DNA of 64,000 bases, from contig OW388292.1 in assembly GCA_936450465.1 (NCBI GenBank), positions 23,342,652 through 23,406,651 of the forward strand, written 5' to 3'. Made by a program: the position numbers and the translations under genes. Shown piece after piece: positions 57,991 to 64,000 of this stretch. Position 1 is the first letter of the stretch. Each line of letters begins with the position of its first letter. The DNA is from Gibbula magus. Taxonomy: Eukaryota > Mollusca > Gastropoda > Trochida > Trochidae. Under the pieces are notes generated by a model. It did not search any database. It was not told the origin of the DNA and was given only the letters and a program-made list of their open reading frames with translations.

Positions 57991-60900
57991 GATGCTAAAT
58001 GATCACATGCAGGTAACATTCTCCTTTCAATAATTTCGAAATATAAATATTGTATATATTCTTTACATTAATAATCCATGAACAGGGCCAACGGACGGCT
58101 ATTCCATCTATAAAACCAACACCCTAAGTTAAAACACACATGTCATTAGTTTGATTTAGTAGATTTAATATTGAAATTAAATTTTGTCATTCATTTCATA
58201 TGAATATTTTTTTGTGTGAGCTGCTTCGTTGGTTTCACACAAAAAACACGGCTGTTTTAAAATAAAATTACACTTTCAAACATTCATGTCTTGGGATCTT
58301 TTAGTTTCCATATATAGGTTATCACGTGACTAACACTCCCAATATAATTATGGGTGGAGCTTGATCAAGGTCGGTGATGCTACGTACTTTTTTGCCTAAA
58401 TCAAAAGTTTGTTGCTATCATAAAAGTTGATGTTCATTGTACCACTGATAATTTACACACAAACACACACACACACACTGTTTTGGTTGCGAGTCGGCTG
58501 ACGCGAATGGATGTTACGTTATCATGAGCACACTTGATAACGAAGGGTCAGAGAAACAGCTGAAATGTCATTCTGTATTGTATTGTCATTTCATACTATA
58601 CCTTTATTGTCTGATAAAGTATTTATTTTTCGATTGTTTTAACCGCTAGGCATATCAGAATAGAAAACAGAACCGTACTCAGTATCAACATCATTTGCAT
58701 CTGCAGAATATGTACATTATTAAGAAACATTAAGTTTTGTGTAAATAATGCCTGTAGGAACGACACATGACTAAAGGCATACGCAATTTGTCTATTCTTC
58801 ATGTAAAACACATAGCAGTACATTATCATTTAGTTTTGAAAAAACAAACATAGTTCAGTGATATTGGACTTGCATGTGCTTTTATCTTAAAAAATACCCA
58901 GAAACTATTGCAAAATAGATGTGATGTGTGTTATCTGCTTAAGTTAAAGAGTGTCGCAAATGTAATTTTATCTATTAAACTTATTGTGTATGTCAGTTGC
59001 TAAATATACATTGCTTTTTTTTTTATTTCAAATCTATTTTCTATTTTTTAATTTTCCAGGGGTTAAAAGTATCCTATGATTGCAAACTAATGATACCCAG
59101 TTGATAATTATATGAAAAATATCCTTTCAAAAGTTACTATTTAGTGAATGCCAAAAGTTATTTATAATTGACTCATGCTTTTCAGAAATGGTTGGTTCAT
59201 ACATAATAAATGTTTTATGTAACATATTTGAATCACTTAATTTATGATGAGTGAAGAAAGGTTCCCACACTTAGAAATCTGGCATAAGTTGATTTTAGTC
59301 AGTTGATTGTCTTCTCTTATTCATAAGCCTCAGGGCACTGTAGAGCCAATATACCAGGTCATATATGCTTGAAGGTACATATTTGAAACCGGTTTTAATG
59401 TACTGAAGAAAACTTACAAAACATAAAAGTCTGCTGAAATTGATTAACAAACCCACCAAAGTGTCTTCTATAAATAACACAAATGAAAAAGTATATATTT
59501 GAGCAAAACCATTTCAGAATGTTGGATACTGAAAATACTACTTTTTGGAATTAATGAACATGAATTCTCTTTGACACTGATCTGCTGAATTAGGTAATGC
59601 AATATCTTAATTGATAAGTTTTCGAGTTTTGCTTTTTGTTTATTTCATGCCAAGTTATTTTTCAGGGCTGGTTATTAGTTCTGTTTTTATTATATTATGT
59701 TCATGTCAATTTCCCCCTTAACAACATTTTTTTCACAAATGTAGTATTCAGGTTTCAGAATATTATCTTTGAATTTCGTTGCTAATCTTTCAAACACCTG
59801 ACCACATGACCACATGAACACCTAACCGAGGGGTATGGATTAATAATGTAAATAAAAGACAGGTTTTTCAATCGTCAATAACAAGTTAACAAGTGAGTAT
59901 GTACATGTTGACATTTTAGAAGCCTTTGTTAAGTACATGTTGCATAATTGGTAGGTTGATAAGGGTACCCTAATTACTGTCGTATCCATATTTACAACAA
60001 AAAAACATTATGTTTACGTAACAGCATCAATCAACCAACTATTGCAGAGATATTGATGTAATTCTAATTTACAATAATGATAAGCCGCAAACCTTTGTCT
60101 GAACTTCGCGAGATTTATGTTTGTAATTTGAATGTTAGAAACATCAACAAGAAAACTCATCACGCAGTCTGAATGCAACTTATGACTAATCCATTTGGAC
60201 ATCAATGTTTTCACTTCAAATGCTATCATCAGAGCTCATGGAAATGAAAAATTAGATTGAAAAATGCTGGCTTGAGACCCCACTGTGGCGAGTGCATGGA
60301 CGTGAATGACATACTAATTACTGATAGGGGTTTCGTAATTAAAATACTGCAATCATCTTAATATGACCATGACAAAAAAACGAGATTCAATCATTGACGG
60401 GAATGTTCTTTTAAGACTGCATATTATTTACTGAACACCACTGTGTAATTATATCTTACTGTTCCAAGTTTCCTGCAATGGCAAGTTGAATATATGGACG
60501 TACGGACTGCCAAATTGTGTTTTAGTAACAAAAGTAGTAAATAGGTTTAACAGGAACAGTTAAAAGAATATTAGTTATCAAAATACGGTACACCATTCTG
60601 GAACATTATGACGAAACACTGTCACTGCTCATAAGACCTCAAGTTGGTGTTTCTAGCACATGTGTGCAGCTAACATACCTACATCATTAAATTCCTCTGA
60701 CAGATGACATGTTTCATTTGCTTGGCAAGGTCATGACCAACCCCAGCTGGAATATATAGTGCTATTTGAATATCTTAATTAACTTTTTCAACTTAGTTTA
60801 ACCTAGCAGCTGCAATAATAGTAGTGAATATTGGTCTACTGGCGAGGGCAGCAAACACTTTGTATGTTTAGTGATATTAAGTGATTCATTCACATCGTTT

Positions 60901-63384
60901 TCTATACTTTGAATATGTAGACAGCCAATTGTTTATGAAAATTGAAATATAAAGCGCTACGAGAAATGCATCACAACATTTTACCAGAAAATCTGACTTT
61001 AGAAGTGAATCTCTTAAGTAATATGCTATTGTTAAATGAATTTTTATCGCATATAATATACGTGCATTTCAACCTACTTTATGTCCAAAAACATGTATTA
61101 GGGACATATGTTTTGGAGCAATAAACAGATTTATGATTGAATTTAAAACTATTGTATACATGTGCTTTAAGAGATTCAGTTTATTCTGTGGAATTTATCA
61201 CGTCTTAAATGTCTTTGTTAGTGAATTAAAGCGAAATGTGGACTATTGAGGTAAATGTTATTTTCTTACAAGACTGGTCTCTCTCTATATGTATATCTCA
61301 TCATAATATTACATTACAATACATGTGAAGTATTCAATATTAAGGGAGTATATTTGTAAATACAATTTTTAAAACAAGCGAAAATCAAGAATACCAGGTG
61401 TAACATAATGAATGTATCCAATGCACCAATATGAACCCCAGACCGTCCTACTGATCCATTTCCTCAGCTGCACATTGCGACTCATTTAACAAGTAACTAT
61501 TCGTTTGTAATGCTCGACTTGGCATACGGTTTCTAGACAGAAGTTAATTACATTGTCAGTGGTAACTTTAATAACACTTGATACAACCGACCTCTGTGAA
61601 CGCCATTGATTCAAACCCAAAAACTTACTAAAGAAAGATTCACAGCGCTGTCTGATGTATGTGTATGTTCATATTTGCAGAGCTGATATACCTGAAAGTT
61701 TGGTAATTTCATGAAACTGCTTGTCTAATGTCACGATTTTGTGTGTACATTTGTCTCTTTGTCATTGATAAATGGGAAGAAGGTGTAATTCTGTAAATCT
61801 GAACATACGAATTGAGGTATAAAATAGTTCTTTACATCCATAACTGAAACCTCGGAATATTTAAGTAAAAGGAGATATTTGAACCAATGTACACATCAGT
61901 TTAGTTCAATCCCTATAATGCAGCACATACATTGCAGCCATCAACAATCTCACATTTACTTCAACCATTTAGGTAATGACGTTACTCACTATCGGATGTG
62001 TCATGAAATATTTTCATAATTTAAATTAGGCTCTGAAATATAAACTTTTAAATTATTCATCCATACTCTTTGTGTTATTGCTAATCGTTCTTTTACGAAC
62101 TTATTTACCATGGAACTTTCAATATAGGTTAACAAGACCCACCGATAATTTATCCTGATCGATGTACTCATAGCAGCGAAATGAATAGTTTCATCAATTT
62201 TGATTGATTACTTCTGAGATTGATAGTATCCCTGACTGTCAGGTCAGAGTATTAAGTATCAATCACTACTGACTCGGATTTCATTCAACATTGCCGCCTC
62301 GCCAAGAATAGCAAAGCTCTAATGTTGATGCCTCTTGGCACATTCGGTAGAGATGATAACAGTGGTCTGTGATATTGAAGGTCAAGGGACTTGCCCAAAG
62401 TGAATAATTGTGTTGATTGAAGGTCAATGTTTTCAGCCCACGACTAAATTATTTCTAATTGTAGTAAAATATCATGTTTTGTGTTAAATATATATATCAG
62501 ATAATGTCAGCATTTTATTACAATGACACTATTTTGTTTATTTGAGAAAGCCAATTTTCTCAATCTGTAGATAGTGCTATACACAATAAGGAATTGATAA
62601 TCATCCTCAATAAAATATTCATCAAAATTATTTCTATTTATCTTATTAAACCTGCCTCTTTCAATACGTAATTGAAGTGAATAACATTGAGCAAGTGCTA
62701 CTCTAAATGTGAAAATGTGCAAACAATGACAACAGATATGTATCATGAAGGCTTATATAAGATGCCTATGAAATAATTGCCTGTACCATTCAAGTAGAGG
62801 AAGTTCAAAGTAAGTAAATAACATGCGCAGCATATAGTAACAGAGCTCATTAACAAGGGACTCAATTCTATGAAATAAGACAAACATAATGTAAAAATAG
62901 ATATGCTTATCAGCTACTTGATTGAGTTAAGTTTAATGGCGCATTCTATCTATCACGCTGTCAAAGTGGTATATTCCATCATTCACAAGTGTTAAAAATC
63001 TATCGAGATCATTATTCACCTAATTTCTTTCCAAATGGTATTATTGTATCAATATTATACTAAATATGAATGGCTTGTCCATGTCAAACTGTTATTCACA
63101 TTGTAAATGGATTAATAGGGATTAAGAAACTGATAAGCCTTCAGAAAATAAAATTGTACTGAAATTCGATAAATATTATAATAGAGAGGTATATACATCA
63201 TAAAACAAAACAGAATATTAAATACAATATAACAACAATAAATAATACTGCGATGTAATGATTATGTTTAATTGCATTCCATCAAACATCTTTGGTACTT
63301 TAAAAATAGAGCCATGAGCTCTGTAGCTCATCAGGCTTTATATACATTAACTAATTCAAAATGTCGACAACACATAGGAAGCAT
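57991..63384. other. Non-coding, AT-rich stretch
   Basis: No gene could be supported. Contains a short CA run (58,456-58,478) and a dispersed repeat at 61,400-61,525 (partner of 55,625-55,755). ORFs are short and unlike proteins. Confidence 0.5.
61400..61525 (+). repeat. Dispersed direct repeat, second pair, copy 2
   Basis: Diverged partner of 55,625-55,755, in the same orientation. Confidence 0.55.
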
Positions 63385-64000
63385 TTTAAATGGAGAAGAT
63401 GAAATAGGTCTTAAGGTCCTTACCTCTCTGACCTATCTTTGAGGCCAGAGATAAAATCCCCATCAAGCCACACTTGAAGATATAATACATTACTTTTATT
63501 TCCTTTAAATTAAATTAAAGAGCACATAAAATATCAAAATGAAATACCTTTTCAGGTCAGGACGTCTGTGACCTATATTTTGGGTCGCAGGATCACACAA
63601 TCTACAATTTAGAATCCTCATTGGCCAACGAGTCTGCACACAACCTTTCAGCTCTCTAGACCTTTTGGAACTAGAGAAGAAGATGAAAATAGGTTTTTAA
63701 GGATGTGACCCCTGTGACCCCTTTTGGGGTCAAGGGGTCATGAGATCAACAAATTAGAATCCCCATTGGCTAAGGAGTCTGCACACCACTTTTCAGCTCT
63801 CTAGACCTTTTGGAACTAGAGAAGAAGATGAAAATAAGTTTTTAAGGATGTGACCCCTGTGACCCCATTTGGGGTCAAGGGATCATGAGATCAACAATTT
63901 AGAATCCCCATTGGCCAAGGAGTCTGCACACAACTTTTCAGCTCTCTAGACATTTTGGAACTGGAGAAGAAGATGGAAATAGGTTTTAAGGATGTGACAC
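63385..64000 (+). repeat. 145-bp tandem repeat running off the window
   Basis: Units start near 63,411, 63,556, 63,701, 63,846 and 63,990. The recognisable parts are GGATGTGACCCCTGTGACCC, GGGTCAAGGG, TTAGAATCCCCATTGGC, GGAGTCTGCACAC and TCAGCTCTCTAGACC. Similarity rises toward the right edge; the first two copies are diverged. No reading frame is conserved. Confidence 0.9.

Overview
This is a eukaryotic nuclear window: AT-rich, intron-rich and full of transposons. A multi-exon digestive lipase gene, tRNA-headed SINEs with short tandem tails, a DIRS-like tyrosine-recombinase retrotransposon and minisatellite arrays together suggest an invertebrate, most likely a mollusc and possibly a gastropod. 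That assignment is inference. No prokaryotic, CRISPR or operon features are present.

Bases 1 to about 32,790 form one large imperfect palindrome. A 53-bp satellite lies at both outer ends in opposite orientation (1-5118 and 31,637-32,792). At least eleven homologous blocks between them run in mirror order around a centre near 14.2 kb. The right arm carries an intact 11-exon pancreatic-type lipase gene (14,494-21,591, + strand, 489 aa predicted) with a TATA box and a polyadenylation signal. The left arm carries its inverted relic (7868-12,790, - strand). The relic has two nonsense codons, exon deletions, a lost splice acceptor, no exon 1 and no exons 6-9; a decayed hAT transposase occupies the gap. 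The right arm has further insertions: two short inverted-repeat elements, a DIRS fragment, two SINEs and a 4.2-kb element with iterated terminal units. For two of these insertions the left arm shows the unoccupied site.

From 32.8 to 40.4 kb the sequence is mostly non-coding. It holds paired CRE-like sites, a GATA/GA microsatellite and several exon-like open blocks on the + strand (37.9-40.1 kb). These may continue in a terminal-exon-like ORF at 46.55-46.78 kb, on the other side of the DIRS element.

From 40.43 to 46.54 kb lies an almost complete DIRS-like retrotransposon read on the - strand: 5' inverted terminal repeat, repeat-rich leader, Gag (one in-frame stop), RT-RNase H (open), tyrosine recombinase (one in-frame stop), then a 3' terminal complex containing a perfect 55-bp inverted repeat. 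Gag overlaps RT in another frame, and RT and the recombinase share an ATGA stop/start.

From 46.9 kb to the end there is no gene I can support. It holds a tRNA-Leu-like pseudogene, a fold-back element next to CRE-like sites, a TTAA-bounded short inverted-repeat element, dispersed direct repeats, and a 145-bp tandem repeat running off the right edge.
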